From Flavobacterium weaverense (GTDB taxonomy: Bacteria > Bacteroidota > Bacteroidia > Flavobacteriales > Flavobacteriaceae), in NCBI RefSeq assembly GCF_003688495.1, contig NZ_REFH01000010.1, positions 248,001 through 312,000 of the forward strand: a stretch of DNA of 64,000 nucleotides, in the 5' to 3' direction. How positions within the stretch are numbered: position 1 is the first letter of the stretch; each line of letters starts with the position of its first letter. Under the pieces are notes generated by a model. The model did no database searches, was not told where the DNA came from, and saw nothing but the letters and a program-made list of their open reading frames with translations. Shown piece by piece: positions 1 to 8,430 of this stretch. The translations under genes and the position numbers were made by a program.

Positions 1-817
1 TTTGAATTCCCAGTTGATTATCGTGTGTGTCAAATCCATTGAGCGATGTATAATAGACTTTTGAATTTAGATTTCCTTTTATTAATCGGGCAATCCAAGC
101 TAAATTTGTAGACAAACCTGTTTTTGGGTAACTAATTTCTGATGTCGACTTTGTCAATGCCTTCTGAATTTCATCAGAACCTTCTGTTACTGAATTGGCG
201 ATTTTTCGAACAAAATCTAAGTGGGGATTTGAAGATAAAGTGCCAGCTTCCTCTTTTTGATTTTTAGTTTTAAAAATATTTGGATTCTTAACAGTAATAG
301 AATTAGGTTCTAGACCTTTTAAAGCTAGATTGTCAATGTTATCTAAGTTGATTCCAGCGGTAGGTTGATGCTCTTTACATTGTAAATCGAGATAGCGACC
401 CAGCCAACCTTCATTGATATATTGATTAGAAGCTGATGCGGTTTGCCAAATTTCTTGACTTCGAAAATGAGAGCGATTTGGCTCTGGATATCCTACATTT
501 TGAATCACCGATAAATCTCCATTTTGCTGCATCTCTGCAAAACCTTTTAAAGCAGGGTGAAAAGCCATGCCTTGATTTTTCCCTACCACATCATTTTTAG
601 ACAAAGCTATTTTTGGACGCAAGTCATAATATAGCGGATTATCAAAAGGAACAAACGTGTTTAATCCATCGTTTCCTCCACTGAGTTGGACAAAAACAAC
701 ACATTGATCGCCAATAATTGTACTTTTTTGCGAACCAAATGCATGTAGAAAATCAGGCAATAGTAGTGCTCCACCAGTAAATGTACCCGTAAGTGTCAAA
801 AAGTTTCTTCTGTTCAT
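1..817 (-). CDS. DUF1501 domain protein (3' end beyond window)
   Basis: The reading frame runs from an ATG at 817 off the left edge, so about 272 residues are visible and the C-terminus is missing. It opens MNRRNFLTLTG, a Tat-like twin-arginine start, followed by a hydrophobic GGALLLP stretch, so export is likely. The segment VVFVQLSGGNDGLNTFVP and later SLNGFDTHDNQLG are typical of DUF1501 proteins, which belong to the alkaline phosphatase/sulfatase-like superfamily. The substrate is unknown. It lies 16 bp downstream of a DUF1800 gene on the same strand, the usual pairing for this family, so the two are probably co-transcribed and act together in the periplasm or at the surface. Confidence 0.85.
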   Translation of the reverse strand, partial: MNRRNFLTLTGTFTGGALLLPDFLHAFGSQKSTIIGDQCVVFVQLSGGNDGLNTFVPFDNPLYYDLRPKIALSKNDVVGKNQGMAFHPALKGFAEMQQNGDLSVIQNVGYPEPNRSHFRSQEIWQTASASNQYINEGWLGRYLDLQCKEHQPTAGINLDNIDNLALKGLEPNSITVKNPNIFKTKNQKEEAGTLSSNPHLDFVRKIANSVTEGSDEIQKALTKSTSEISYPKTGLSTNLAWIARLIKGNLNSKVYYTSLNGFDTHDNQLGIQ

Positions 818-833
818 TGTCAAGAATTTTAAA

Positions 834-2222
834 TTAAATCAATTGATACTCTGGCAATTTTACCATTGCGTTTACTAATCGCATAACAACTTGGTCTGCA
901 TTTACGGCTTTTGGATTGAAATCATATTTTATAATCGTTTCAAAGTCTTTTTGAGTGGCTTCATCAACATTATAAAGTAGGCGCTCTTTTAATTCAGCAA
1001 TAATTTGTTTGTTATTTCCGCTGTTTTTCCACTCAATTTTAGCACTATTTATTTTGCGATTGTTGTCATTCATTTCCTCTTTCGATTTAATCGCTTTTCT
1101 ATTCACGCCACGTCCACTGCAAAGCAAGTCGGCAACAGTATTTCGTTGCAAATAAACTTGTGAGGTCAACCAAGAATTACCACCTATCCAACCTTTTACA
1201 TTTGGTTGATTGTATAAATCCATTCCTTGTTCTTTTAAAAAAGATACAATCGTTTTAGGATTAACATTTTCAATATTTAATTCTGAGACTAATTGTAAAG
1301 TATATTCGAGAGGATTTTTAATTTTTGAACCTGCATTATTTTTTGTGAATTCTTCAGTAAAAATTTTGGTCAGTAAAGGTTTGATTTCAAAATCTATTTC
1401 TCTGAAATAGTCACCGTAATATTTAACTAAGGCATCTTGTGGCGTGTCGTAAATAAACCAAGCCAAGATTTTTCGGGTGATCAAATAAGGAATTTCTTTT
1501 TGTTCGAAAATAATATCAACTAGATCATCTGACTTAAAGTTTCCAGTTTTTCCAAAGTAAGTTTTCGAATCATTATCTTCTAATGCGCGACGGTATTTAG
1601 CTCCGTCTTCACCAATTCCTAAACCAGCAAGAGCTTTAGCGCCGTTTTTAATATCAGCTTCGGTATAATTTCCAATTCCAAGAGTAAATAATTCTAATAA
1701 CTCCCGACTCAAATTCTCATTGTTTTTGCCTTTTTTATTATCGGTGTTATCCAAATAGCGAACCATGGCATTGCTCTTTAAGATTTTTTTAGTCAACTCT
1801 CGAAAATTACCAAATGCATTTTCTTCAAGTATTTGCTGGTGTTGATAAATGTAATAATTGACTTTTACTTTTTGAAAAGTAGCCACATAATGGTTATGCC
1901 AAAAACAAGTCATTTTCTCTCGAAGCGGAAATTCTTCCGTTCTCATTTTTTCAATCCAAGATGTTTTCATATCCAATGAAACCTTTGCTTCTGCAATTCG
2001 AAGTTTCTTTCGCGCTTCAATTCCATCAGTTTTATATTGTATTCGGAGTTGTTTGAAATCGTCAACAGTTTTAGGGCTATTTGCAAGGAAATCAGGAATT
2101 TCATTTTTTACTTTCGAAGCAAAAGACTTTTCAAGGAATTTTGTCAAACCCAAATCTGAAATAGCCTTTGCTTCTTTACTTGAAAAACCGAGGCGTAATG
2201 ACCAAAGTATGTTATTGTCCAT
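834..2222 (-). CDS. DUF1800 family protein
   Basis: This 462-residue protein has the DUF1800 hallmarks: MTCFWHNHYVA near residues 104-114, and NENLSRELLELFTLG near 167-181 followed by a Y-T-E-x-D motif. DUF1800 proteins are largely helical and have no established biochemical role; they almost always sit beside a DUF1501 gene, as here. No clear signal peptide is seen at the N-terminus (MDNNILWSLRLGF), so it may travel with its Tat-like partner or stay cytoplasmic. The ATG at 2222 is the only sensible start. It is first of the two-gene unit with the DUF1501 gene. Confidence 0.85.
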   Translation of the reverse strand: MDNNILWSLRLGFSSKEAKAISDLGLTKFLEKSFASKVKNEIPDFLANSPKTVDDFKQLRIQYKTDGIEARKKLRIAEAKVSLDMKTSWIEKMRTEEFPLREKMTCFWHNHYVATFQKVKVNYYIYQHQQILEENAFGNFRELTKKILKSNAMVRYLDNTDNKKGKNNENLSRELLELFTLGIGNYTEADIKNGAKALAGLGIGEDGAKYRRALEDNDSKTYFGKTGNFKSDDLVDIIFEQKEIPYLITRKILAWFIYDTPQDALVKYYGDYFREIDFEIKPLLTKIFTEEFTKNNAGSKIKNPLEYTLQLVSELNIENVNPKTIVSFLKEQGMDLYNQPNVKGWIGGNSWLTSQVYLQRNTVADLLCSGRGVNRKAIKSKEEMNDNNRKINSAKIEWKNSGNNKQIIAELKERLLYNVDEATQKDFETIIKYDFNPKAVNADQVVMRLVNAMVKLPEYQLI

Positions 2223-2455
2223 AATATTGCGAGTTGGGTTAAAACTATTGATAAGACTGTAATAGGATTAAAAGGTTTAACGCTCGTTTTTAAAAATAAA
2301 AAATCCTGTAAAAGAGATTCTACAAGACAATATCTTACTATTTAAAAAATGATTTTAAACTGATGTAATTCTAGTAATTACTGCTTCATTGCAATTTGTG
2401 TGGCGTCTGAATTGGACAGATCAAAGAACAATAACTTTGTGTGCGTACGAATTTT

Positions 2456-3067
2456 TTATGACTTGAAATTATCTGCGGTGCTTTTCTCTAGCTCTACAAT
2501 AATTTCATTTTTTCGATTGAAGACTTCAAAAGGTGGATTATAGCCTAAGAAGTAAAATCTATTGGTATATTTAATTCCTTCAACTTCAAGAGCTTCGATT
2601 AACTTTTGCTTATTAATTGCTATTTTTTGATCATCAGCCCAACCTCCAAAGGTGATTGCAGCAACAGTTTTAGCTGGTTCATCCCGGAATTCGATTTGGG
2701 ATTCATTAGGTTGCGGAAGCGTTTCTTTTTTAAATTTTTTAGGAACCATAAACATCATGGTAGTTGAATCTCCTAATGACATTGCTACAGGTGAAGTCAT
2801 TGCGATTTTTTCCTTCTCTTTATTTCCACCAAAAATATATCCCGCTAACACTGAAAATCCTTTACTAGAGGATTCTTTATATTTATTCCCCGACATTTTA
2901 ACAGCCGTAAATAATGTTGCTTCGTAATTGCGCACTTCAAAATTGCTGTATTTTTTTACAACTTTATAAGAATAAGTTTCAATGTTTTGTTGGCCGCTAA
3001 TGGCGAATATTTGAACTGCGACAAACACAACAGCAGTAATTCCCAGAATAATATAAAGTATTTTCAT
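2456..3067 (-). CDS. SOUL family heme-binding protein
   Basis: The 203-residue protein starts with one N-terminal membrane segment or uncleaved signal (residues 3-23) and continues as a SOUL/HBP domain: YKVVKKYSNFEVRNYE, then KIAMTSPVAM, MMFMVPKKF and a C-terminal FYFLGYNPPFEVF. The KIAMTSPV motif is the most characteristic part of the family. SOUL proteins bind heme or related tetrapyrroles in some organisms; the bacterial role is not settled. It appears monocistronic, with about 230 bp before the DUF1800 gene and about 100 bp after the preceding gene. Confidence 0.85.
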   Translation of the reverse strand: MKILYIILGITAVVFVAVQIFAISGQQNIETYSYKVVKKYSNFEVRNYEATLFTAVKMSGNKYKESSSKGFSVLAGYIFGGNKEKEKIAMTSPVAMSLGDSTTMMFMVPKKFKKETLPQPNESQIEFRDEPAKTVAAITFGGWADDQKIAINKQKLIEALEVEGIKYTNRFYFLGYNPPFEVFNRKNEIIVELEKSTADNFKS

Positions 3068-3170
3068 CGTCTTAATTTTAATCCTAAGTTAAGATAAAAA
3101 AACAAATGTGTTAAAGTAGATGCTGGATTGTCAATTCAAAATGGGATTTATAAAATAGTGAGCGAACAAA

Positions 3171-3764
3171 TTAATTTAGGATTTTGAAATCAAAAGCTAA
3201 TTTTTTATTCTGGATCAAAGTACGCCAATCGATAAAAAACAAGCAAAATAACATAAAGAATCCAAGCATAAAGCTAGCAATAGACTGCCACGAAAAAATG
3301 TTGTCAATAATGTCTTGTTGATTTTCAGCAGCAAATTTACCTAGGTGTAAAGCGATGGTATCACTAGTGAATTTCCCAATTAAAAAAGGAATAATAATAT
3401 AAATGGGTTTAATTTTTGAAATTCCAGCCCCTAAAAAGAGAGGCGTCGTAGGAAGTGGTAACAATGAATACGCAAGCACTACTAAAGCTCCTTTCCATTT
3501 GTTCTCATTCATTTTATCACCAAGAAATTTAATGTCTTCATTTTTAGAAGCTTTTAAAAGCTTATTTGCCATTAACGGAGCATAGAGAAGCAGAATATAG
3601 CGACCGATCACGGAACCTAAAACTCCAATAACAATTACAGCCCAAACATTTAAACTAAAAAGGATTTGGAAAAAGACCATTATGGTAAACGCTGGTGCAA
3701 ACGGAAAAGGCACTATGTCAAATAATAACGCACCTAGGAAAACTAAAAGATAATGCCACCACAT
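3171..3764 (-). CDS. VTT/SNARE-associated (YqaA-like) small membrane protein
   Basis: This is a 197-residue polytopic membrane protein with about five hydrophobic segments (near 5-25, 28-57, 90-110, 122-140, 160-180). The arrangement with proline-rich re-entrant stretches (DIVPFPFAP; LLPLPTTPLFLGAG) resembles the VTT domain of DedA/YqaA proteins, which act in membrane lipid handling or transport. The classical DedA motif F-x-x-R is not obvious, so the assignment is to the wider superfamily only. The start at 3764 gives MWWHYLLVFLG. It has no close operon partner. Confidence 0.5.
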   Translation of the reverse strand: MWWHYLLVFLGALLFDIVPFPFAPAFTIMVFFQILFSLNVWAVIVIGVLGSVIGRYILLLYAPLMANKLLKASKNEDIKFLGDKMNENKWKGALVVLAYSLLPLPTTPLFLGAGISKIKPIYIIIPFLIGKFTSDTIALHLGKFAAENQQDIIDNIFSWQSIASFMLGFFMLFCLFFIDWRTLIQNKKLAFDFKILN

Positions 3765-4087
3765 AGATTTGGGATTTTTTGCTACGCTAAATTAACAAGA
3801 ATGCTAATTTTTACGTTTTGGGGATGAGGGTCAAAACTACAATTTAAATACGTGTAATGCTGAAATACTTTTCTTGTGTAATTTTGCCTATTGATAAAGT
3901 CTTTTTTAAAGGAATTATATCCTAAATGCAAGTAGTAGTACTTTGTTTAAAGTAGTAATGAAAACAATATTTATGCGTTGTCAGAATCTGGAATTAGAAA
4001 CATTTGATTGTAAGTTACGTAAACGAATTCCATTTGGTACTACGATTAGAAAAGATGAACTGTAATAATATTAAAAGTGAACTAATT
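3765..4087. other. Intergenic region, 323 bp
   Basis: AT-rich spacer between two minus-strand genes. On the plus strand it has a TAATTTTG element (3879-3886) that matches the Bacteroidota -7 consensus, and a 35-codon open frame further on (3958-4065). No clear hairpin or RNA gene was seen. Confidence 0.5.
3958..4065 (+). CDS. Possible small protein, 35 aa
   Basis: A short plus-strand frame from ATG at 3958 to TAA at 4063-4065 encodes a charged 35-residue peptide (starts MKTIFMRCQNLELE, ends TTIRKDEL). A TAATTTTG -7-like element lies 72 bp upstream. It resembles no family I recognise and has no clear ribosome binding site, so it could be chance or the remnant of a lost gene. Confidence 0.2.
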   Translation: MKTIFMRCQNLELETFDCKLRKRIPFGTTIRKDEL

Positions 4088-5344
4088 TTAATTGCCAATT
4101 GTCACTGGACTTTCCTCGTAATTTAATAGGGCTATAACTTCCTCTTTATCATTAATTAGTAATTTCTTACCGTCTAGTTCAACTATAAAATTATTGTTAT
4201 AAGCAACCATTACATTGTCGTATTTGTTTTGAATCACAATGTTTCCCTTTTTATCAATCAATCCCCATTTATCAGTGGTGTAATGCCCACCTGATGAAAC
4301 TTTTCGCTTTCCATAGGCTGCAAAACCATCGTGGAAAGACACCATCACGCCAACGAATTTAAAATCAATACTGGTTTCACCTTTTTTATTGATAAAACCC
4401 CACCTCCCATCTTTTAAAACTGGAGCTAAACCTTCGCTGAATGGTCTAGCCGCGTCGTAAATTAAATCAATTACAATTTGGCCATTTATGTTCGTAAAAC
4501 CAAATTTTCCATCTTTCTCCAAAAGCATTAATCCGTCGTTGAAACCTTCAAAATCACTTCTGTATTCCGGTTTTAGCAGTACAATTCCGTATTTATTAGC
4601 GATGCCTTTTTTTCTGTTTTCGATTAATCGAACTTCATCAAGTGACGTATAAATATGGTCGTAAACTGGATTTAAAAGCACTTTACCGCTTAAATTCATC
4701 AGACCCATTTTAGGATTACCTTTTTCACTAAAAGAAAATGAATATCCGTTTTTTACACTGCCTAAATAAGTATAAATAAATGGTGCAATAACATTATCCT
4801 TAAGGTCTATCAGACCATAATTACCATTACTTTGTGCTGCAACAAAACCATTTTCAATATCGCCAAGATTATCATATTTATTAGGAATGATTACTTTGCC
4901 ACTTTTATTAATTAGACCGTATAATCCGTTGTTTTTAAACTTTAAAAAAGCAGAATCATTATTTTCAAAATAAAGTTCTTCATATTGTGGTATAATTTTA
5001 TACTTTCCCTTTTGATCTATCAGGCCATATTTCCCATCAATTTGGACTGCTGCAACTCCGTTCATTACTTTAGATGCCTGATCGTATATAAAAGGTAGGA
5101 CGATTGCACCCTTCTTATCAATATATCCAAATTTCCCACTTTTTTCAACTAAAAATAACCCTTCAGAAAACTCTCCAATGTAAGAATAGGTTTCGTTACT
5201 AATCGGTTTACCATCTTGGTTTAAAATGTAGAGTTTTTCATCCGTACCAGCAATATAATATTTGAAGTCATTTTTTTGAGCAAAAGCTATTGGTGCTGAA
5301 ATGTACAGTGTAAATAATAAAGCTGCTTTAAGAATTTTATTCAT
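4088..5344 (-). CDS. WG-repeat exported protein
   Basis: The 418-residue protein has a signal peptide (residues 1-22, ending AFAQ) and then a chain of WG/KWG repeats: GKFGYIDKKG, GKYGLIDQKG, GLYGLINKSG, GNYGLIDLKD, GKFGFTNING, GRWGFINKKG and DKWGLIDKKG, spaced roughly 40-50 residues. Such repeats form beta-rich folds in exported proteins; the function of the family is not known, although binding to a ligand or surface partner is the common guess. The last part (after residue 370) has weaker repeats. It is transcribed alone on the minus strand. Confidence 0.85.
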   Translation of the reverse strand: MNKILKAALLFTLYISAPIAFAQKNDFKYYIAGTDEKLYILNQDGKPISNETYSYIGEFSEGLFLVEKSGKFGYIDKKGAIVLPFIYDQASKVMNGVAAVQIDGKYGLIDQKGKYKIIPQYEELYFENNDSAFLKFKNNGLYGLINKSGKVIIPNKYDNLGDIENGFVAAQSNGNYGLIDLKDNVIAPFIYTYLGSVKNGYSFSFSEKGNPKMGLMNLSGKVLLNPVYDHIYTSLDEVRLIENRKKGIANKYGIVLLKPEYRSDFEGFNDGLMLLEKDGKFGFTNINGQIVIDLIYDAARPFSEGLAPVLKDGRWGFINKKGETSIDFKFVGVMVSFHDGFAAYGKRKVSSGGHYTTDKWGLIDKKGNIVIQNKYDNVMVAYNNNFIVELDGKKLLINDKEEVIALLNYEESPVTIGN

Positions 5345-5421
5345 GGTCGGGATTTATTTTAATTGCTGGCTAAAATTACTTATACGCTAGAATTGTACGT
5401 ATAAAAAGCAGTGAAAATATA

Positions 5422-5637
5422 TTATTTTTTAACTATTTTTCTTCTTCTAATCAACAGATAAACAAAGAATAGTGGAAAAAAGGTAAAAAATCCAAGTCCA
5501 TTTTTTACAGTGCTGTAAATTGAAATCCCAACAAGAAGTCCAATTAGAACTGCGTTAAAAATAGTACTTGGATGTACATCTTTTTTCTCATTTATTAGAT
5601 CTTCGTTATGGTTTTTTGACAGCCTATTGTCGTTCAT
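5422..5637 (-). CDS. Small two-helix membrane protein
   Basis: This 71-residue protein has a polar N-terminal third (MNDNRLSKNHNEDLINEKKD) and then two close hydrophobic segments (about 28-45 and 48-63) with a basic tail RRRKIVKK, which fits a two-pass inner membrane hairpin with the tail in the cytoplasm. Similar short proteins are common and uncharacterised in flavobacteria. It sits 77 bp upstream of the WG-repeat gene on the same strand and may share its transcript. Confidence 0.6.
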   Translation of the reverse strand: MNDNRLSKNHNEDLINEKKDVHPSTIFNAVLIGLLVGISIYSTVKNGLGFFTFFPLFFVYLLIRRRKIVKK

Positions 5638-5764
5638 TTATTTCTATATTTTATTGGTTAATTGTATTTAAATTTGCTTAAAAATATCTTACAGAACATC
5701 TAAAAAAAATCAACTGCAGAGTTAGCCAATTTCCACAATTGAATGAGATTATTGTATGTTAATC

Positions 5765-6304
5765 TTACTTTTGTTTATCATGTTTTACCCAAATAAGATC
5801 TTTTATATTGTATCCGATATTCTCGGCAATTTTTAAGTAATCTTTTTTAATATTCTCCGGAATAGTATTTTCTCGAGATAAAATCCATAGATACTTTGTA
5901 CTCTTTCCTGCAACTAAGGCATACTTGTACTCTTTATCAATTGCGATTACATTATAACCAGCGTAAAATGGACCAAAGAAAGATACTTTTAGCATTGCAA
6001 TATCTTCGTTACCAACAAATTTAGCCTTTCCAATCGCTTGTGTCCACTTGTCTTTTTTTATATTGTATCCTTTATTTTCGACTTTAATTGTCCCATCTTC
6101 CCTTAGAGAATATTCTGCTGTTGTATTATTTAGATTCTTCTCAAACATAAAATCTAATCTAGCGATTTCATACCATTTTCCGAGATATTTCTCTTTATTA
6201 AATGGCTTCACTGCTGTTGCATTTTCAGGAATTGTTTTGCAAGAATAAATTGTTGCAACGAATAAAAAAAGTGTTCCTAAATAAATTATTTTTTTTGTTT
6301 GCAT
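5765..6304 (-). CDS. blc: Lipocalin (Blc-like), lipoprotein
   Basis: The 179-residue product begins with a lipoprotein signal (MQTKKIIYLGTLFLF, Cys at about residue 22) followed by the lipocalin motif KYLGKWYEIARLDF, the G-x-W signature. Downstream YALVAGKSTKYLWILSR is the second structural region found in bacterial Blc proteins. Blc lipocalins bind lysophospholipids or fatty acids at the outer membrane and are thought to help membrane maintenance under stress. It stands alone; 127 bp separate it from the next minus-strand gene. Confidence 0.85.
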   Translation of the reverse strand: MQTKKIIYLGTLFLFVATIYSCKTIPENATAVKPFNKEKYLGKWYEIARLDFMFEKNLNNTTAEYSLREDGTIKVENKGYNIKKDKWTQAIGKAKFVGNEDIAMLKVSFFGPFYAGYNVIAIDKEYKYALVAGKSTKYLWILSRENTIPENIKKDYLKIAENIGYNIKDLIWVKHDKQK

Positions 6305-6717
6305 GTCTGTATCGTTATGTTTTTATAGTGATGTGGGAGAGGGATTTACTTAGATTTTGCTTTTAACATTCATCCTGAATCCACGCTAATTGCGTTTTCT
6401 ATGCTAAGATAGAATTTCTTTGTGAAATTTAAACTTGCTACAATCGAAAACTATGCTATCTATACTTTAAGTTGCTAGCGAGCGCACCGCTCGTGCCCGT
6501 AAAATAAGTAATACTTTTATTTTTATTGAAAAAGCTACCCTCCATTTGCCACAATAATTTACAAAAGCTTCTTGCCGATGTTGGTTCGTACTAGAAGGAT
6601 GGTCGCACTAGCATTAGTTTTTTACTATGGTCGCTATATCAAGACAAAATATGATAGAAATCGTTAATCCTGCAGAAATCAAATTCGCGCTAAAGTGTTA
6701 TTAACTGTAGTTTTTTA
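6305..6717. other. Intergenic region, 413 bp, with one REP-like palindrome
   Basis: AT-rich spacer with no convincing gene. Its notable content is a short GC-rich palindrome at about 6472-6501 (listed separately). Small open frames are below 30 codons and without recognisable sequence. Confidence 0.6.
6472..6501 (+). repeat. REP-like palindrome, variant
   Basis: A GC-rich island in AT-rich DNA with the perfect stem CGAGCG-CAC-CGCTCG (6-bp arms, 3-nt loop), framed by TAGCG on the left and GTGCCC on the right. The same frame, TAGCG...GTGCCC, with a different palindrome is found in the four repeats around the transposase gene about 1 kb downstream, so this is probably a diverged member of the same repeat class. 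Confidence 0.5.
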
Positions 6718-7383
6718 TTACATTAATTTGTAAACCCAAATGATCAAAAGAGGTATGGAATTATTGATCAAATGAAAAAAGTAAGAATGCCAAATATTAT
6801 ATTTTTTGGCTATATAGCATAGAAATACGCCAGCAATAATTTTTTCAGAGATTGGTAGTAAGTTCACCCATAGAAAATTGTCGTAATTTAATAAATGTAT
6901 GCAACCAAAAAATATAGAGGAAATCAAAATGATAATTATTGTATTTGCATCAATAAAATTCAACATTTCTTGATATAATTTTTTGTTAAAAAATACTGAA
7001 AGCCCCAAAACAGTCAACACTATTAAAACATGGGTAATTTTGCTATCCTGTTTAATAAATGAAGTCAAAAAAAATATCATTGACACAAAACTCATTATAA
7101 AAATTAATCGAGATTTATATTGTAAAAATCCTCTAAATACTAATTCTTCAATTAATGGAATGAGAAATATAATTGGAAAAATTTTTGATGAATTAAATTC
7201 ATTTAAATCACTTTCGTCGATAAAAGATTCTTGAGTAATCAATGACTTTAAATATCCCGCAAAAAAGCTCAAGATTGTTAGTAGTAGAAATAAAGTAAAA
7301 TCTTTTCTGAAAAATCCAGTAAATTTTTGATGAGGATTTTTTAAAAAGTATAAAAAATCGTTTTTCATTGGATAAGTTGACAT
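6718..7383 (-). CDS. CPBP family intramembrane metalloprotease
   Basis: A 221-residue membrane protein with the three CPBP (CAAX/Abi) motifs: EELVFRG at residues 79-85 (E79, E80, R84), FFGCIH ending in H163, and HLINN with H204 and N208. These residues form the metal/catalytic site inside the membrane. About six hydrophobic segments are visible. CPBP proteins include CAAX prenyl proteases and bacteriocin-immunity proteins; the substrate here is unknown. It has no operon partner: the transposase gene and its repeats lie upstream. Base composition is lower in GC than the neighbours, which may hint at transfer. Confidence 0.8.
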   Translation of the reverse strand: MSTYPMKNDFLYFLKNPHQKFTGFFRKDFTLFLLLTILSFFAGYLKSLITQESFIDESDLNEFNSSKIFPIIFLIPLIEELVFRGFLQYKSRLIFIMSFVSMIFFLTSFIKQDSKITHVLIVLTVLGLSVFFNKKLYQEMLNFIDANTIIIILISSIFFGCIHLLNYDNFLWVNLLPISEKIIAGVFLCYIAKKYNIWHSYFFHLINNSIPLLIIWVYKLM

Positions 7384-7412
7384 TGTTTTTTTTTTCTATT
7401 TTTTTAATTAAA

Positions 7413-7454
7413 ATGCTGCTAGCGAACCGTATCTCGGCGAGTTTCATGCAGCAT
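7413..7454. repeat. Inverted repeat upstream of CPBP gene
   Basis: The arms ATGCTGC (7413-7419) and GCAGCAT (7448-7454) enclose a GC-richer 28-nt core with a minor CCG/CGG pairing. It begins with GCTAGCG, as does the palindrome near 6472. It sits just upstream of the CPBP gene start and near the REP cluster, and may be another repeat of that group. Confidence 0.45.
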
Positions 7455-7519
7455 CTATAACTTACCATTTTGTATCGTAACAATGATAATATAAATAGCG
7501 GTAATCCCATTAAAACTCT

Positions 7520-7588
7520 GACCGCGCAAAACTATCTATTCACAACGATAGCTTCACAACGATAGCGCGGATTTGCAATCCGTGCCCA
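7520..7588 (+). repeat. REP-like element R1
   Basis: Begins GACCGCG and ends with the hairpin GCGCGGATT-TGC-AATCCGTGC followed by CCA. The stem is 9 bp with one G-T pair. Compared with R2, this copy carries a 14-bp tandem duplication (CACAACGATAGCTT) in its middle. It points toward the transposase gene. Confidence 0.8.
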
Positions 7589-7627
7589 TAGCGATGTTCT
7601 AATAGTCCTTTAGCAATAATAAAAGCT

Positions 7628-7682
7628 GACCGCGGCGATAATTTACTCACAACGATAGCGCGGATTTGCAATCCGTGCCCAC
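7628..7682 (+). repeat. REP-like element R2
   Basis: Same layout as R1: GACCGCG head, variable middle, then CGATAGCGCGG with the same palindrome and GTGCCCAC end. It lies about 48 bp past the stop codon of the transposase gene and has the same orientation as R1. Confidence 0.8.
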
Positions 7683-7729
7683 AGCGATTTCTACTATAAT
7701 ATTATCAATAACAAAACTCTTACTTTTAA

Positions 7730-8284
7730 TTAAAATAATTCTAATAAAACAACTTCTAAATCATTGTCTAATCTGGCGTAATTTCTCGCTGAACTGAAAA
7801 AATAATCTTCAGCTAACAAAACAATCTTATCCTTTACAGGATTATTATGTATGTAATTTAATTTTTGTTTTATAAACCAATTCGATTCGACTATTTCTGC
7901 ATGATATCCATCTTGCCAAATCTTATAATGCTGTTCCCTTTTGAGATGTGCACATGCTTTTTCAAAATAATCTAGCATCCATTCTCTTCTACTCTCGGGC
8001 TCATCGATAATTGTCTGAATAATCTTTTTTGACGTAAATTTTTTAAAATCACGCATAACATCCGATAATATAAAACCATTTGTTGCCTTACAAAGCAAAT
8101 TAATGTGACTACTCATAATGCAATATGCATAAATTTCTAATCCTTTATTTGTTTGGCAATGCTGCAAAGCATTTATAATGACATATTTTTGATTTAGTCT
8201 GGTAAATACATCAACCCAACCTACAGTTGTGATGGTTATAAAAAAAGCTTCCTCTGTTGTTGTTGCTTTGTATTTTGTTGACAT
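7730..8284 (-). CDS. REP-associated tyrosine transposase (RAYT), Y1 type
   Basis: A 184-residue protein of the IS200/IS605-like Y1 transposase family (PF01797), in the single-copy RAYT branch. Visible motifs are FFITITTVGW near the N-terminus, the metal-binding region AYCIMSSHINLL (residues 53-64), HYKIWQDGYH (119-128) and the nucleophile motif LNYIHNNPV with Tyr144. The normal HUH pair is here H60-I61-N62, so the second histidine is replaced by Asn. RAYTs process the REP palindromes that flank them; four such repeats surround this gene, two per side in mirror orientation. That arrangement strongly supports the call. Whether the enzyme is still active is uncertain. Confidence 0.85.
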   Translation of the reverse strand: MSTKYKATTTEEAFFITITTVGWVDVFTRLNQKYVIINALQHCQTNKGLEIYAYCIMSSHINLLCKATNGFILSDVMRDFKKFTSKKIIQTIIDEPESRREWMLDYFEKACAHLKREQHYKIWQDGYHAEIVESNWFIKQKLNYIHNNPVKDKIVLLAEDYFFSSARNYARLDNDLEVVLLELF

Positions 8285-8311
8285 TTTTATTTCTATAGTT
8301 TGCCTTAGTTT

Positions 8312-8365
8312 GTGGGCACGGATTGCAAATCCGCGCTATCCGCGTGTTGATATATCCGCGCGGTC
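8312..8365 (-). repeat. REP-like element R3
   Basis: Reverse-complement copy of the R1/R2 design: GTGGGCACGGATTGCAAATC, then CCGCGCTATC, a middle differing from R1/R2, and a CGCGGTC end. It lies 27 bp upstream of the transposase start codon. Its palindromic end faces the gene, mirroring R2. Confidence 0.8.
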
Positions 8366-8430
8366 TGGTAATGTTACTTGATTTCTTTGCTAGCTTGCTG
8401 ATATCAATGTTTATTTAATTTCTTTAGTTT

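Noticed and set aside
7208..7510. 100-residue minus-strand frame near the CPBP gene
   Set aside because: It overlaps the real gene in another frame and crosses the inverted repeat at 7413; no recognisable sequence.
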